This document shows, one piece after another, positions 28,982 through 37,716 of a stretch of DNA of 64,000 nucleotides (position 1 is the stretch's first letter; every line of letters begins with the position of its first letter). The stretch is from assembly GCF_003034845.1 (NCBI RefSeq), contig NZ_PZKC01000002.1, positions 62,001-126,000 of the forward strand, given 5' to 3'. Source of the stretch: Pseudothauera lacus. GTDB taxonomy: Bacteria > Pseudomonadota > Gammaproteobacteria > Burkholderiales > Rhodocyclaceae. The notes under the pieces are model-generated. The model was not told the DNA's origin, made no database searches, and saw nothing but the letters and a program-made list of their open reading frames with translations. The translations under genes were made by a program, and so were the position numbers.

Positions 28982-29878
28982 ATGCCTCCCAAGACCCAGC
29001 TCGACCGCCTCGCCATCGGCATGATGGTGCTGTTCTGCACCATATGGGGGGTGCAGCAGGTCGCCATCAAGCTTGCCAATGCCGGCATCTCCCCGGTCTG
29101 GCAGGCCGGCCTGCGTTCCATCGGCGCGGCGCTGCTGGTGCTGGCGTGGGCCGTCGGTCGGCGGGTGAGACTTTTCGAGGCCGATGGCAGCCTGCCCGGC
29201 GGGGTGCTCGCCGGCCTGCTGTTTGCCGCTGAATTTGCGCTGATCTTCATCGGCCTGCAGTACACCAGCGCCTCGCGCGGGGTCATCTTCCTGTACACCG
29301 CGCCCTTCTTCGTTGCCCTCGGGGCGGTGTGGCTGCTGCCCCACGAGCACATGCGCCGCACCCAGTGGGCGGGCATGGCGCTGGCGTTCTGCGGGGTGCT
29401 GGTGCTGTTCGGCGAGAACCTCCTCGGCGCCGCCGGGGAGGCCTGGAAAGGCGATCTGCTGATCTTCTGTTCCGCCTTCTTCTGGGCGGCAACCACCCTT
29501 ACGGTGAAGGCGTCGGCGCTCAACCGCGTCAGCGCCGAGAAGACCTTGCTCTACCAGCTTGTCGTCTCCGCGCTGATCCTGCCGCCGCTGGCGCTGCTGA
29601 TGGGCGAGCCGGGCATCTTCGCGCCCTCGCCGCTGGTGTGGGCGAGCCTCGCCTTTCAGATCGTGGTGGTCGCCTCGGCGAGCTATCTGGGCTGGTTCTG
29701 GCTGGTACGCCAGTATCCGGCGACGCGGCTGTCGTCGTTCTCCTTCCTGACCCCGGTGATGGGGGTGCTGGCCGGTGGCGTGCTGCTCGGTGAGCCGCTC
29801 ACGCCGGCAGTGTTCGCCGCCCTCGGGCTGGTCGGCAGCGGCATCTGGATCGCCAACCGTCCCCCGCGTCGACGCTGA
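28982..29878 (+). CDS. DMT-family (EamA) transporter
   Basis: 298 residues with about ten hydrophobic helices in two EamA repeats; each repeat has a proline/glycine-rich ending such as FLTPVMGVLAGGVLLGEPLTPA. The start FCTIWGVQQVAIKLANAGISPV is typical of the family. It is probably a metabolite or amino-acid exporter; the substrate cannot be assigned. The 126 bases before it contain no clear terminator. It converges on a LysR gene with 34 bases between stops. Confidence 0.88.
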   Translation: MPPKTQLDRLAIGMMVLFCTIWGVQQVAIKLANAGISPVWQAGLRSIGAALLVLAWAVGRRVRLFEADGSLPGGVLAGLLFAAEFALIFIGLQYTSASRGVIFLYTAPFFVALGAVWLLPHEHMRRTQWAGMALAFCGVLVLFGENLLGAAGEAWKGDLLIFCSAFFWAATTLTVKASALNRVSAEKTLLYQLVVSALILPPLALLMGEPGIFAPSPLVWASLAFQIVVVASASYLGWFWLVRQYPATRLSSFSFLTPVMGVLAGGVLLGEPLTPAVFAALGLVGSGIWIANRPPRRR

Positions 29879-29912
29879 AGAGGTGTGAACGGGCGCGCTT
29901 TACGTTGTCCCG

Positions 29913-30821
29913 TCAGCCCGCGCTGCCGTCTCTGGCGGCTTCCACCACCCAGTCGGCAAAGCGCTGCACCTCGCTGCGCATCGTCCGCGGTGCGGGAATC
30001 AGCCAGAAGCCGCGTCCGGGTATAGGCAGGCGCTGGCTGCCGATCACCTGCAGGCGGCCGTCCTCGATCAGCGGATCGATCAGCACGCTGCGCCCGATTG
30101 CCAGCCCCTGGCCGGCAGCCGCAGCGTGGATGAGCTGGTCGTAGTGCGAAAAGACGATGCGCGTGCGGGGCCGCACACCCTCCAGTCCAGCGGCCTGCAG
30201 CCAGTGTTCCCAGCCCAGCCAGGGAAAGCCCGGCTCGCCATAGTCGAGCAGGGTGAGTCCGGGCAGGGTGGCAGCGTTCAGCTCCAGCCCGGCAGCCAGT
30301 GCCGGGTGGCCGACGGGCATCACCGTTTCGCTGAACAGCTTTACCGCCTCCGCCGGTGTGTCGCGGTCGGCGCAGTAGCGCAGGGCGAGGTCGACATCCT
30401 CGCGCGCCAGGTCGATTACCCGGTTGCCGGCGGCAATGCGCACCTCGGTCTCGGGGTGACGCTGCTGGAAGTCGCGCAGCCGTGGCACCAGCCACAGCGC
30501 GGCAATGCCGATGGAGGCCGTTACGGTCACCGGGCGCGCGCCGGATGGGCGTATCGCCGCGGCCAGGCGGGCGTACTCGTCGAGCCAGCCAGCGGCGGCG
30601 GCGGCCAGACGGCTGCCGTCGGCGGTGAGTTGCAGGCTGCGCACACCGCGGTGGAAGAGCGTCACGCCGAGGGCGGCCTCCAGCGTCTGCACCTGACGGC
30701 TGATCGCCGACTGGGTGAGATGGAGTTCGTCCGCCGCGAGGGTGAAGGAGAGGTGACGGGCAGCGGCAACGAAGCCGCGCAGTGGATCCAGCGGCAGTCG
30801 TCTGAAGGTATTCTCATGCAT
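29913..30821 (-). CDS. LysR-family transcriptional regulator (GcvA-like)
   Basis: 302 residues. The N-terminal winged helix reads PLRGFVAAARHLSFTLAADELHLTQSAISRQVQTLE, the standard LysR DNA-binding block. The C-terminal effector domain contains the alternate alpha/beta periplasmic-binding-like fold with LWLVPRLRDFQQRHPE and ALRYCADRDTPAEAV segments, closest to GcvA/AmpR-type regulators. ATG at 30821 is preferred to an upstream in-frame start at 30914, which adds an unlikely tail. It diverges from a DUF2917 gene; a perfect inverted repeat (30830-30846) lies in the gap. Effector and targets are unknown. Confidence 0.9.
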   Translation of the reverse strand: MHENTFRRLPLDPLRGFVAAARHLSFTLAADELHLTQSAISRQVQTLEAALGVTLFHRGVRSLQLTADGSRLAAAAAGWLDEYARLAAAIRPSGARPVTVTASIGIAALWLVPRLRDFQQRHPETEVRIAAGNRVIDLAREDVDLALRYCADRDTPAEAVKLFSETVMPVGHPALAAGLELNAATLPGLTLLDYGEPGFPWLGWEHWLQAAGLEGVRPRTRIVFSHYDQLIHAAAAGQGLAIGRSVLIDPLIEDGRLQVIGSQRLPIPGRGFWLIPAPRTMRSEVQRFADWVVEAARDGSAG

Positions 30822-30829
30822 GAATAAAA

Positions 30830-30846
30830 CGCATCCTTGTGATGCG
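30830..30846. promoter_or_regulatory. Inverted repeat in the LysR/DUF2917 divergent gap
   Basis: CGCATC-CTTGT-GATGCG, a perfect 6-5-6 palindrome nine bases upstream of the LysR start and about 100 bases before the divergent gene. Its spacing fits a LysR-type operator (autoregulation and divergent control), but binding is inferred only. Confidence 0.5.
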
Positions 30847-30949
30847 AATTGGCCGTTTGTATGGAGGCTAGTGGATGTCGATACTGCATGCAAGGGCGTC
30901 TGGTCCGGGGTCATCCCGATCCGCGGCGGCGGCCCGCCAGGAGATGATC

Positions 30950-31318
30950 ATGGACAGGCTCGACGACACGCGTGCCCTGACGCTGCGTGCCCACGCCACC
31001 GAGGTGCTGAGCGGCGCCGCCGGCACCGAGGTGTTCTGTCGCAGCGGCTGCGTGTGGATCACCCAGTACGGTGACCACCGCGACATCATTGTCACCGCCG
31101 GGCAATCCTTCGTGCTGACCCTGCCCACCGCGGTGGTGCTCAGTGCCCATCGCGGGGCGCGCATCGAACTGCGCCAGACAGTGCCGCGCCGCCGGGCCTG
31201 GCGCAGCCTGCTCGGCTGGCTCGATCCGCGCAATGGCAGCGCGGCGGCGCGTGAGCTGAGCGGCCGTCTGCGCCACTGGCAGGATGCCACCGGCGGACGC
31301 GACATGCGTCCGCTATAG
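30950..31318 (+). CDS. DUF2917-domain protein
   Basis: 122 residues. It resembles DUF2917 proteins: an early LTLRAHATEVLSG strand, then AGTEVFCRSGCVWITQYGDHRDI, which is a cupin-like beta repeat, and VLTLPTAVVLSAHRGARIEL. A basic C-terminal tail of about 40 residues is specific to this copy. No signal or membrane segment. Start choice: AGGAG lies six bases before ATG 30950, so the earlier ATG codons at 30875 and 30944 are less likely. DUF2917 genes are often next to LysR genes; here the LysR gene is divergent. Function unknown. Confidence 0.75.
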   Translation: MDRLDDTRALTLRAHATEVLSGAAGTEVFCRSGCVWITQYGDHRDIIVTAGQSFVLTLPTAVVLSAHRGARIELRQTVPRRRAWRSLLGWLDPRNGSAAARELSGRLRHWQDATGGRDMRPL

Positions 31319-31349
31319 TGGCAGCGTGAGCAAGCCGCCGGGAGCGCCG

Positions 31350-31973
31350 ATGTCTGCCATCACCGCCGCGGAGGGCAATCCGCAGATCGAGTTCTGGTTC
31401 GAGTTTGCCAGCACCTATTCCTATCTCGCGGTGATGCGCATCGAGGCGGCTGCGCAGGCCGCCGGGGTGGACGTGGTGTGGAAGCCCTTCCTGCTCGGCC
31501 CGGTGTTCCTGTCGCTGGGCTGGAACGATTCGCCGTTCAACATCTATCCGCCCAAGGGGCGCTACATGTGGCGCGATCTCGCCCGTCTGGCGGCCAGGTA
31601 TGGCCTGCCCTTCCGCATGCCCAGCCAGTTTCCGCGCAACGGTCTGCTCGCTGCGCGGGTGGCGCTGGTTGGGGTTGCCGAGGGCTGGGTGGCGGCATTC
31701 TCCCGCGCCGCCATGTTGGCGAGCTTCGCCGAGGATCGTGACATTGCCGACGACGCAGTGATCGGTGAGCTCCTCGCTGCGCTCGGCTTGCCGGCGCCGG
31801 AGGTGCTGGCGCGCGCGCAGGCGGCGGAAAACAAGCAGGCCTTGCGCGCGCAGACCGAACGCGCGGCCGAGATCGGCCTGTTCGGCGCACCCAGCTTTCG
31901 TGTCGGCGAGGAGCTGTTCTGGGGCAACGACCGACTGGAGGATGCCCTGGCCTGGGCACGCGCCGGACCTTGA
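31350..31973 (+). CDS. DsbA-fold 2-hydroxychromene-2-carboxylate isomerase family protein
   Basis: 207 residues, thioredoxin-like fold of the HCCA isomerase/GST-kappa type. The FWFEFASTYSYLAVMRIE start carries the serine-rich active-site region, and LFGAPSFRVGEELFWGNDRLEDAL is the C-terminal signature. No CxxC motif is present, so it is not a disulfide oxidase. In aromatic degradation the enzyme isomerises a glutathione-dependent step; the actual substrate here is unknown. The genes around it are not aromatic-degradation genes. The local glutathione operon makes a glutathione-linked role plausible. Confidence 0.85.
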   Translation: MSAITAAEGNPQIEFWFEFASTYSYLAVMRIEAAAQAAGVDVVWKPFLLGPVFLSLGWNDSPFNIYPPKGRYMWRDLARLAARYGLPFRMPSQFPRNGLLAARVALVGVAEGWVAAFSRAAMLASFAEDRDIADDAVIGELLAALGLPAPEVLARAQAAENKQALRAQTERAAEIGLFGAPSFRVGEELFWGNDRLEDALAWARAGP

Positions 31974-31985
31974 GCCGGGGGGATC

Positions 31986-32576
31986 TTACTGCCGTTCGGC
32001 TTCGCGCTTGCGGATGCGCTCTTCGTAGCGTGCGCGGTCGCGTGCGGCCTGATCGGCGCGCTGTGCGGCAGCAGTTTCGGCACGGCTGCGACGTTCGTCG
32101 CGTTCGGCATCGCGTGCGCTGCGTGTCTGTTGCGCTTCGGCCTGGCGCCGCGCGGCGGCAGCCTCACGCTCCTGCTGGCGCTGTGCTGCCTCGGGGCTGG
32201 GGGTGGGGTCGGGGAGGGTGATCGCGGTCGGTGCGGCGGCGCCTTCCGGCGGCGGCACGGCCCCCAGGGCCGCGGCGCGGCGCTGGCGCTCGGCAAGGTC
32301 GAGGCGGCGCGCCTCGGCTTCCAGTTCGCGGGCGCGGCGGATCTCCGCCAGGCGTGCGTCCTTGGCCTGCTGGATGCACCGGTTGACCTGGAAGCGCTCG
32401 TAACACTGCGGCTCCTCGGCGGCGAAGCGCGCCTCCGCAGCGTCGCGGATGGTCTTGGCCTCGTCCTGCAGGCGGGTGCTGCGCTGCAGATCGGTTTCGG
32501 CGATCGCTGCCGGGCTGATGGCCAGCAGTACGGCAAACACGGCGGCGGGTGCGGAGAGCAGGGCAGGTCGGGTCAT
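31986..32576 (-). CDS. Periplasmic coiled-coil protein, hypothetical
   Basis: 196 residues. A signal peptide spans about residues 1-27 (LLSAPAAVFAVLLAISPAAIAE). The mature protein is almost wholly charged helix: Glu/Arg/Ala-rich runs with LQDEAKTIRDAAEARF, a short proline segment near PPPEGAAAPTAITLPDP, and a final RDRARYEERIRKREAERQ stretch. Two cysteines in PQCYERFQVNRC lie close together and could form a disulfide. The function is not recognised. It converges on the isomerase gene and diverges from yheS. Confidence 0.7.
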   Translation of the reverse strand: MTRPALLSAPAAVFAVLLAISPAAIAETDLQRSTRLQDEAKTIRDAAEARFAAEEPQCYERFQVNRCIQQAKDARLAEIRRARELEAEARRLDLAERQRRAAALGAVPPPEGAAAPTAITLPDPTPSPEAAQRQQEREAAAARRQAEAQQTRSARDAERDERRSRAETAAAQRADQAARDRARYEERIRKREAERQ

Positions 32577-32638
32577 GCGGGCACCGGGTGGAGGCAGCGG
32601 ACGCGTAGAATAACGCCTTTGTACTCCGAAGCGATGAC

Positions 32639-34585
32639 GTGATCCAGTTTCGAAATATGTCATTGGCGCGCGGCGCCCGCGTGCTGGTCGAAGAGGCCAC
32701 GCTGCAGATCCACCCTGGCTGGCGGGTCGGCCTGACCGGCGCCAACGGCAGCGGCAAGTCCAGCCTGTTCGCCCTGCTGCGCGGCGAACTGCACCCCGAG
32801 CGCGGTGACCTGGAGATGCCGGCCGCCTGGGTGATCGCCCATGTGGCGCAGGAAACCCCCGCCCTGCAACGTTCGGCGCTGGACTACGCGCTCGACGGCG
32901 ACGCCGAACTGCGCCGCATCGAGGACGAGCTCGCCCGCCTGGAAGCCCATCACGACCCCGCGGACGGCGCCCATATCGGCGAACTGCACGCCCGCCTGCA
33001 CGAGATCGGCGGCTATGCCGCACGTGCGCGCGCCGCGGCGCTGCTGGACGGCCTGGGCTTCCTGCCCGCCGACCTGGAGCGCCCGGTGGCGGACTTCTCC
33101 GGCGGCTGGCGGATGCGCCTGAACCTCGCCCAGGCGCTGATGTGCCGCTCCGACCTGCTGCTGCTCGACGAACCCACCAACCACCTCGACCTCGACGCGG
33201 TGATCTGGCTCGAGCAGTGGCTGCGCGACTACCGCGGCACCCTGCTGCTGATCTCGCACGACCGCGAATTCCTCGACGCCTGCGTGAGCCATGTCGCCCA
33301 TGTGGAGAACCGCCGCCTGACGCTGTACTCCGGCGGCTATTCGGACTTCGAGCGCCAGCGCGCCGAACGCCTGTCCCAGCAGCAGCAGCTCTTCGACAAG
33401 CAGCAGCGCGAGATTGCCCACATCGAGGACTACATCCGCCGCTTCCGCGCCAAGGCCACCAAGGCGCGCCAGGCGCAGAGCCGCATCAAGGCGCTGGAAC
33501 GCATGGAGCGCATCGCCGCGGCGCATGTGGATACCCCGTTCTCCTTCAGCTTCCGCGATGCCCCCCCGGCGCCCGACCCGCTGCTCGCCATCGAGGACGG
33601 CGCCGTGGGCTATGGCGACACGCCCATCCTGTCGGGCTTCAAGCTCACCCTGCGCCCCGGCGAGCGCATCGGCCTGCTGGGACGCAACGGCGCCGGCAAG
33701 TCCACGCTGATCAAGCTGCTCGCCGGCGAACTCGCCCTCGCGGCCGGCAGCCGCAGCGAAGGCAAGGGCCTGGCCACCGGCTACTTCGCCCAGCATCAGC
33801 TGGAAACCCTGCGCCCGGACGAATCGCCCCTGCAGCACATGGTGCGCCTCGACCCGGCGGCGCGCGAGCAGGACCTGCGCGACTATCTGGGCGGTTTCGA
33901 CTTCCGCGGCGACGGCGTGGGCGGCACCTCCACCCCGGCCACCGGGCCCTGCGGCAGCTTCTCCGGCGGCGAGAAGTCACGTCTGGCGCTGGCGCTGCTG
34001 ATCTGGCGCCGCCCCAACCTGCTGCTGCTGGATGAGCCCACCAACCACCTCGACCTCGAGATGCGCCACGCATTGACGCTGGCGCTGCAGGACTACGAGG
34101 GCGGCATGGTGCTGGTCTCCCACGACCGCGCGCTGCTGCGCGCCACCTGCGACCGCTTCCTGCTGGTCGATGGCGGCCGCGTACAGCCCTTCGACGGCGA
34201 CCTCGACGACTACCGCGACTGGCTGGCCGAACGCCGCGTGCAGGCGGCAGCCGCCGCGCAGTGCCCCGACCGCGTCGCCGACAAGGCCGCGCGCAAGGCC
34301 GACCGCGCCCAGGCCGCGGCCGACCGTCAGGCCCGCCTGGCCGCCCGCCGCCCGCTGGTCAAGGAAAGCGAGCAACTGGAGCGCAAGCTCGCCGGCTGGC
34401 AGGCCGAGAGGCAGCAACTCGACACCCGTCTCGCCGACCCCGCCTTCTACGCCAACCCCGACCCCGCCGAACTGCAGGCGCTCAACCGCCGCCAGGCCGA
34501 ACTCGGCGCGCTGATCGAGGACGCCGAACTGCGCTGGCTGGAACTCGCCGAAGCGCTCGAAGCGCTGGCGGTGGACGGCGACTGA
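32639..34585 (+). CDS. yheS: ABC-F ATPase YheS
   Basis: 648 residues with two ATPase domains. First Walker A is GANGSGKSSL, second GRNGAGKSTL; Walker B motifs are both [10 protein letters not shown]. Signature motifs include DFSGGWRMRLNLAQAL and SGGEKSRLALALL. A helical C-terminal tail of about 100 residues (rich in Ala, Arg and Glu) is typical of YheS. The GTG at 32639 keeps the canonical start IQFRNMSLARGARVL; an ATG at 32657 would cut the first strand. It is the second ABC-F protein in the window besides YbiT and acts on ribosomes in relatives. Confidence 0.92.
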   Translation: MIQFRNMSLARGARVLVEEATLQIHPGWRVGLTGANGSGKSSLFALLRGELHPERGDLEMPAAWVIAHVAQETPALQRSALDYALDGDAELRRIEDELARLEAHHDPADGAHIGELHARLHEIGGYAARARAAALLDGLGFLPADLERPVADFSGGWRMRLNLAQALMCRSDLLLLDEPTNHLDLDAVIWLEQWLRDYRGTLLLISHDREFLDACVSHVAHVENRRLTLYSGGYSDFERQRAERLSQQQQLFDKQQREIAHIEDYIRRFRAKATKARQAQSRIKALERMERIAAAHVDTPFSFSFRDAPPAPDPLLAIEDGAVGYGDTPILSGFKLTLRPGERIGLLGRNGAGKSTLIKLLAGELALAAGSRSEGKGLATGYFAQHQLETLRPDESPLQHMVRLDPAAREQDLRDYLGGFDFRGDGVGGTSTPATGPCGSFSGGEKSRLALALLIWRRPNLLLLDEPTNHLDLEMRHALTLALQDYEGGMVLVSHDRALLRATCDRFLLVDGGRVQPFDGDLDDYRDWLAERRVQAAAAAQCPDRVADKAARKADRAQAAADRQARLAARRPLVKESEQLERKLAGWQAERQQLDTRLADPAFYANPDPAELQALNRRQAELGALIEDAELRWLELAEALEALAVDGD

Positions 34586-34648
34586 GAGACCCTGCCGGCG
34601 ATGGTAGAATCGCCCGCTGTTCCCGCCATCCAACCCAAAGGCCCCACC

Positions 34649-35260
34649 GTGCAGATCGTCTGTCTCGACCTCGAAGGCGTGCTCGTCCCGGAAATCTGGA
34701 TCGAATTCGCCGAGCGCACCGGCATCCCGGAACTGCGCCGCACCACCCGCGACGAACCCAACTACGACACCCTGATGAAGTACCGCCTGGACATCCTGGC
34801 GCAGAAAAAGCTGGGCCTGCCCGACATCCAGGAAGTGATCGCCAGCATGGGGCCGATGGACGGCGCGCGCGACTTCCTCGACGATCTGCGCGAGAGCTAT
34901 CAGGTGGTGATCCTCTCCGACACCTTCTACGAGTTCGCCCACCCGCTGATGCGCCAGCTCGGCTGGCCGACGCTGTTCTGCCACAGCCTGGAAGCCGACA
35001 CCAGCGGCGTGCTGGTGAACTACCACCTGCGCATGGCCGACCAGAAGCGCGAGGCCGTCAGGCGCTTCAAGGAACTGAACTTCAAGGTGGTGGCCGCGGG
35101 CGACTCGTACAACGATACCGCGATGCTGGGTGAAGCCCACGGCGGCATCCTCTTCCATCCGCCCGAGAACGTCGTGCGCGAATTCCCGCAGTACCCGGTG
35201 GTGCGCGACTACGCCGCCCTGCGCGCAGAGATCGATCGCGCCTTCGCCCGCAGCGCCTGA
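34649..35260 (+). CDS. thrH: ThrH: phosphoserine phosphatase / homoserine phosphotransferase
   Basis: 203 residues, HAD superfamily. It begins QIVCLDLEGVLVPEIWIEFA, the ThrH-specific start with the nucleophile aspartate in DLEG. Further motifs are VILSDTFYEFA and AAGDSYNDTAML. It matches ThrH and not SerB. In Pseudomonas, ThrH dephosphorylates phosphoserine and can transfer phosphate to homoserine, so it links serine and threonine synthesis. GTG at 34649 gives this start; an in-frame ATG at 34601 lies only 16 bases after the yheS stop and adds an unrelated tail. Confidence 0.94.
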   Translation: MQIVCLDLEGVLVPEIWIEFAERTGIPELRRTTRDEPNYDTLMKYRLDILAQKKLGLPDIQEVIASMGPMDGARDFLDDLRESYQVVILSDTFYEFAHPLMRQLGWPTLFCHSLEADTSGVLVNYHLRMADQKREAVRRFKELNFKVVAAGDSYNDTAMLGEAHGGILFHPPENVVREFPQYPVVRDYAALRAEIDRAFARSA

Positions 35261-35268
35261 CCGCCGCC

Positions 35269-36144
35269 ATGCACCGCACGCGCTTCTACACCCTGTCGGC
35301 GTCCTGCCCGGACCGCAGCGGCATCGTCGCCCGGGTCTCCGGCTTCATTGCCGAACACCAGGGCTGGATCCTCGAAACCTCGCTGCACGCCGAACCGCCG
35401 CGCGAAGGCGAGGCCGTCGGGCGCTACTTCATGCGCATCGAGATCCGCGCCGATTCGCTGCCCTTCCATCTTGCCGAATTCCGCGAGCGCTTCCGCCCCA
35501 TCGCCGAAGAACTGGAGATGGAGTGGAAGATCACCGATTCGGCGGTGAAGAAGCGCGTGGTGGTGCTGGTCAGCAAGCAGGAACACTGCCTCTACGACCT
35601 GCTCGCGCGCTGGCAGTCGAAGGAGCTCGACATCGAGATCCCCTGCGTGATCTCCAACCACGACGACTTCCGCGGCTTTGTCGAGTGGCACGGCATTGCC
35701 TTCCACCACGTGCCGGTCGGCGCCGACAACAAGGCTGCCGCCTATGCCGAGGTGCAGCGCATCTTCGAGGAAGTGCGCGGCGACACCATGGTGCTGGCGC
35801 GCTACATGCAGATCCTCTCGCCCGAGCTGTGCGCCGCCTACCCGGGGCGCATCATCAACATCCACCACAGCTTCCTGCCCAGCTTCGTCGGCGCCAAGCC
35901 CTACCACCAGGCGTGGACCAAGGGCGTCAAGCTGATTGGTGCAACCTGCCATTACGTCACCGCGGATCTCGACCAGGGGCCGATCATCGAGCAGGACGTG
36001 ATCCGCATCGACCACTCCGACGCCGTCGAGGACATGGTGCGCTACGGCAAGGACATCGAGAAGACCGTGCTCGCGCGCGGCCTGCGCTACCACCTCGAAG
36101 ACCGCGTGCTGGTCCACGGCAACAAGACCATCGTCTTCCGCTGA
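35269..36144 (+). CDS. purU: Formyltetrahydrofolate deformylase
   Basis: 291 residues. An N-terminal ACT domain (FYTLSASCPDRSGIVARVS) is followed by the formyltransferase-like domain with VLVSKQEHCLYDLL, HHSFLPSFVGAKPYHQA and a DLDQGPIIEQDVIRIDH stretch. The HxSxLP and D residues are the active-site set of PurU. It releases formate from 10-formyl-tetrahydrofolate, supplying formate for purine synthesis or balancing one-carbon units. Starts eight bases after thrH, so both probably share a transcript. Ends seven bases before the convergent LuxR-type gene. Confidence 0.96.
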   Translation: MHRTRFYTLSASCPDRSGIVARVSGFIAEHQGWILETSLHAEPPREGEAVGRYFMRIEIRADSLPFHLAEFRERFRPIAEELEMEWKITDSAVKKRVVVLVSKQEHCLYDLLARWQSKELDIEIPCVISNHDDFRGFVEWHGIAFHHVPVGADNKAAAYAEVQRIFEEVRGDTMVLARYMQILSPELCAAYPGRIINIHHSFLPSFVGAKPYHQAWTKGVKLIGATCHYVTADLDQGPIIEQDVIRIDHSDAVEDMVRYGKDIEKTVLARGLRYHLEDRVLVHGNKTIVFR

Positions 36145-36151
36145 ACGTCCC

Positions 36152-37459
36152 TCAGGCCTGTCCGTCGATAGCGCTGCCCGGCGCAGTTGCCGTCGATTCG
36201 GCCAGCAGGCCGATGAGCTGATCACGGCGGAACACGCCGGTCTTGCGATAGATGCGCTGCATGTAGGTCTTTACCGACGATTCCGAAATGCCCAGGGTCG
36301 CGCCCACCTCACGATAGGTGCGGTGGCTGAGTACCGCAAGCAGGACCTGACGCTCCTGCACCGAGAGCGACTTCTCCAGCGTTGGTGGCAGCACCGAGGA
36401 GACGGCGGTGGCTGAAGGGGGCAGGTTCTCCGCAAGCTGAGGCGTTTGCCGCGCGCGCTGGACGAACAGCGCCAGGACGGACAGGTTGAGCAGAATCAGC
36501 GCGACCAGGCTCACGGAGTCCGTATGCGCGGCGGTCAGCCCCGAGAGCCAGTGGCCTGCGGCGATGCCGCCGACCAGTGCGGCGACGCCGTAGCCATAGG
36601 CGCGCAGCTGATTGGTGAAGGACAGCACGTAGGCGAGCAGGAACAGATCGACGATTCCCGCGGCGGCCATCATCGCGTGCACGCCGGCGTGCTTCGCTGC
36701 AGTTGCGGGCAACAACTGCCAGCACGCGAAGGCCAGCATCGCCACGCCCACGCCCAGCAGTACGGTCAGTTCGCGGTTGCGCACGCTCAGGCCGATCACT
36801 GCAAAAGCGCCACCGATGTAGAGCAGCAGTTCGCTGCCGGGCAGGACGGCGATGGCATGGTAGGCCGGCAGCATCTGCCCGTACATCAGCCCGCTGACCA
36901 ACTGGAAAAACATCACGAATGGCAGATAGCGGGGGAGTCCTGCACAGGGTCCGGAGAGATGCTCGGCCCGCGCACCGGGCGCAAGCAGGATTCCCGGCAG
37001 GGCGCCCGCCAGCAGCCCCAGCTTGCTGGCATCGCTCAGCGGCAGCAGGCCCAGTGCCAGGTTGAGCAGGTTGCCGCCCGCGAGGCCAAGTGCCGCCAGG
37101 ATGACAGGGCGTTCTCCGCCCTTGAGCAGCACGCCCATGTAGATCGAAAGGGGAGCTGAGACCACACCGAGGCTGGCGAGGACGGGGTTGGTGAGTGACC
37201 CCTGAAGCGGGATGAAGGCGATCGTCAGTACTGCGGTCAGCAGAACGCTGGCGAACAGCAAGGGCTGGAAGATCCGCGCGCTGGCAAAGCGCGCGCACAG
37301 CAGGAGCATTGCGCACTGCGGCCACAGGAACCACGCCATGTCGCCCGTCTCACCCAGCAAAGGGCCGGACATCGGCAAGGCCGTAAGCCAGAGGACATAC
37401 AGCGTGAAGCCTCCGGCACGAATCAACTCGCCTGGCAGAGCGACCACGGCAACGACCAC
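36152..37459 (-). CDS. LuxR-type regulator fused to a polytopic membrane domain
   Basis: About 435 residues. The first 340 residues contain many hydrophobic segments (about ten), such as LWLTALPMSGPLL, VLLTAVLTIAFI and GGAFAVIGLSV, so the protein is anchored in the inner membrane. The last 65 residues form a LuxR helix-turn-helix: LSVQERQVLLAVLSHRTYREVGA, then LGISESSVKTYMQRIYRKTG. No kinase or receiver domain is visible. The start is GTG at 37459, preceded by a stop in frame and lacking a good ribosome site. It faces the envelope operon at 37717 and is its likely regulator, by position only. Confidence 0.82.
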   Translation of the reverse strand: MVVAVVALPGELIRAGGFTLYVLWLTALPMSGPLLGETGDMAWFLWPQCAMLLLCARFASARIFQPLLFASVLLTAVLTIAFIPLQGSLTNPVLASLGVVSAPLSIYMGVLLKGGERPVILAALGLAGGNLLNLALGLLPLSDASKLGLLAGALPGILLAPGARAEHLSGPCAGLPRYLPFVMFFQLVSGLMYGQMLPAYHAIAVLPGSELLLYIGGAFAVIGLSVRNRELTVLLGVGVAMLAFACWQLLPATAAKHAGVHAMMAAAGIVDLFLLAYVLSFTNQLRAYGYGVAALVGGIAAGHWLSGLTAAHTDSVSLVALILLNLSVLALFVQRARQTPQLAENLPPSATAVSSVLPPTLEKSLSVQERQVLLAVLSHRTYREVGATLGISESSVKTYMQRIYRKTGVFRRDQLIGLLAESTATAPGSAIDGQA

Positions 37460-37716
37460 AAGAATGCAGGGAAGAAGAGTCTAACTCAGCGCTACGCCGA
37501 TGGGCTGAGCTGCCTTGGCAAGTGCCGGGCGCATGCTCCCCAAGCTGGGCAGTGATGACAGGAGGACGGCGAAACGAGAACAGAATCACAGGGTTTACAG
37601 CAGGGATGACATGAATCGGTGCGGATGACAGGGCGCCGACTGTCGATCCGCTGCGGCGCCGGTGTATCTTTGTATGCAGGTGTTACAAGATTTAACCCGC
37701 CGAACGGATCGCGCAG
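37460..37716. promoter_or_regulatory. Divergent control region of LuxR-type gene and envelope operon
   Basis: 257 bases without a gene. GATGACA occurs three times (37554-37560, 37605-37611, 37624-37630), all in the same direction. A GCGCCG-rich hairpin, GGCGCCGAC...CGGCGCC, lies at about 37632-37661. No clear -35/-10 pair stands out. The repeats could be binding sites for the membrane LuxR regulator, which is inference; three 7-mers may also arise by chance. Confidence 0.4.

Noticed and set aside
37554-37630. Three GATGACA copies considered as a defined operator family
   Set aside because: Seven bases three times in 257 is suggestive only; spacing (51 and 19 bases) is irregular. Kept as a note within the control region.
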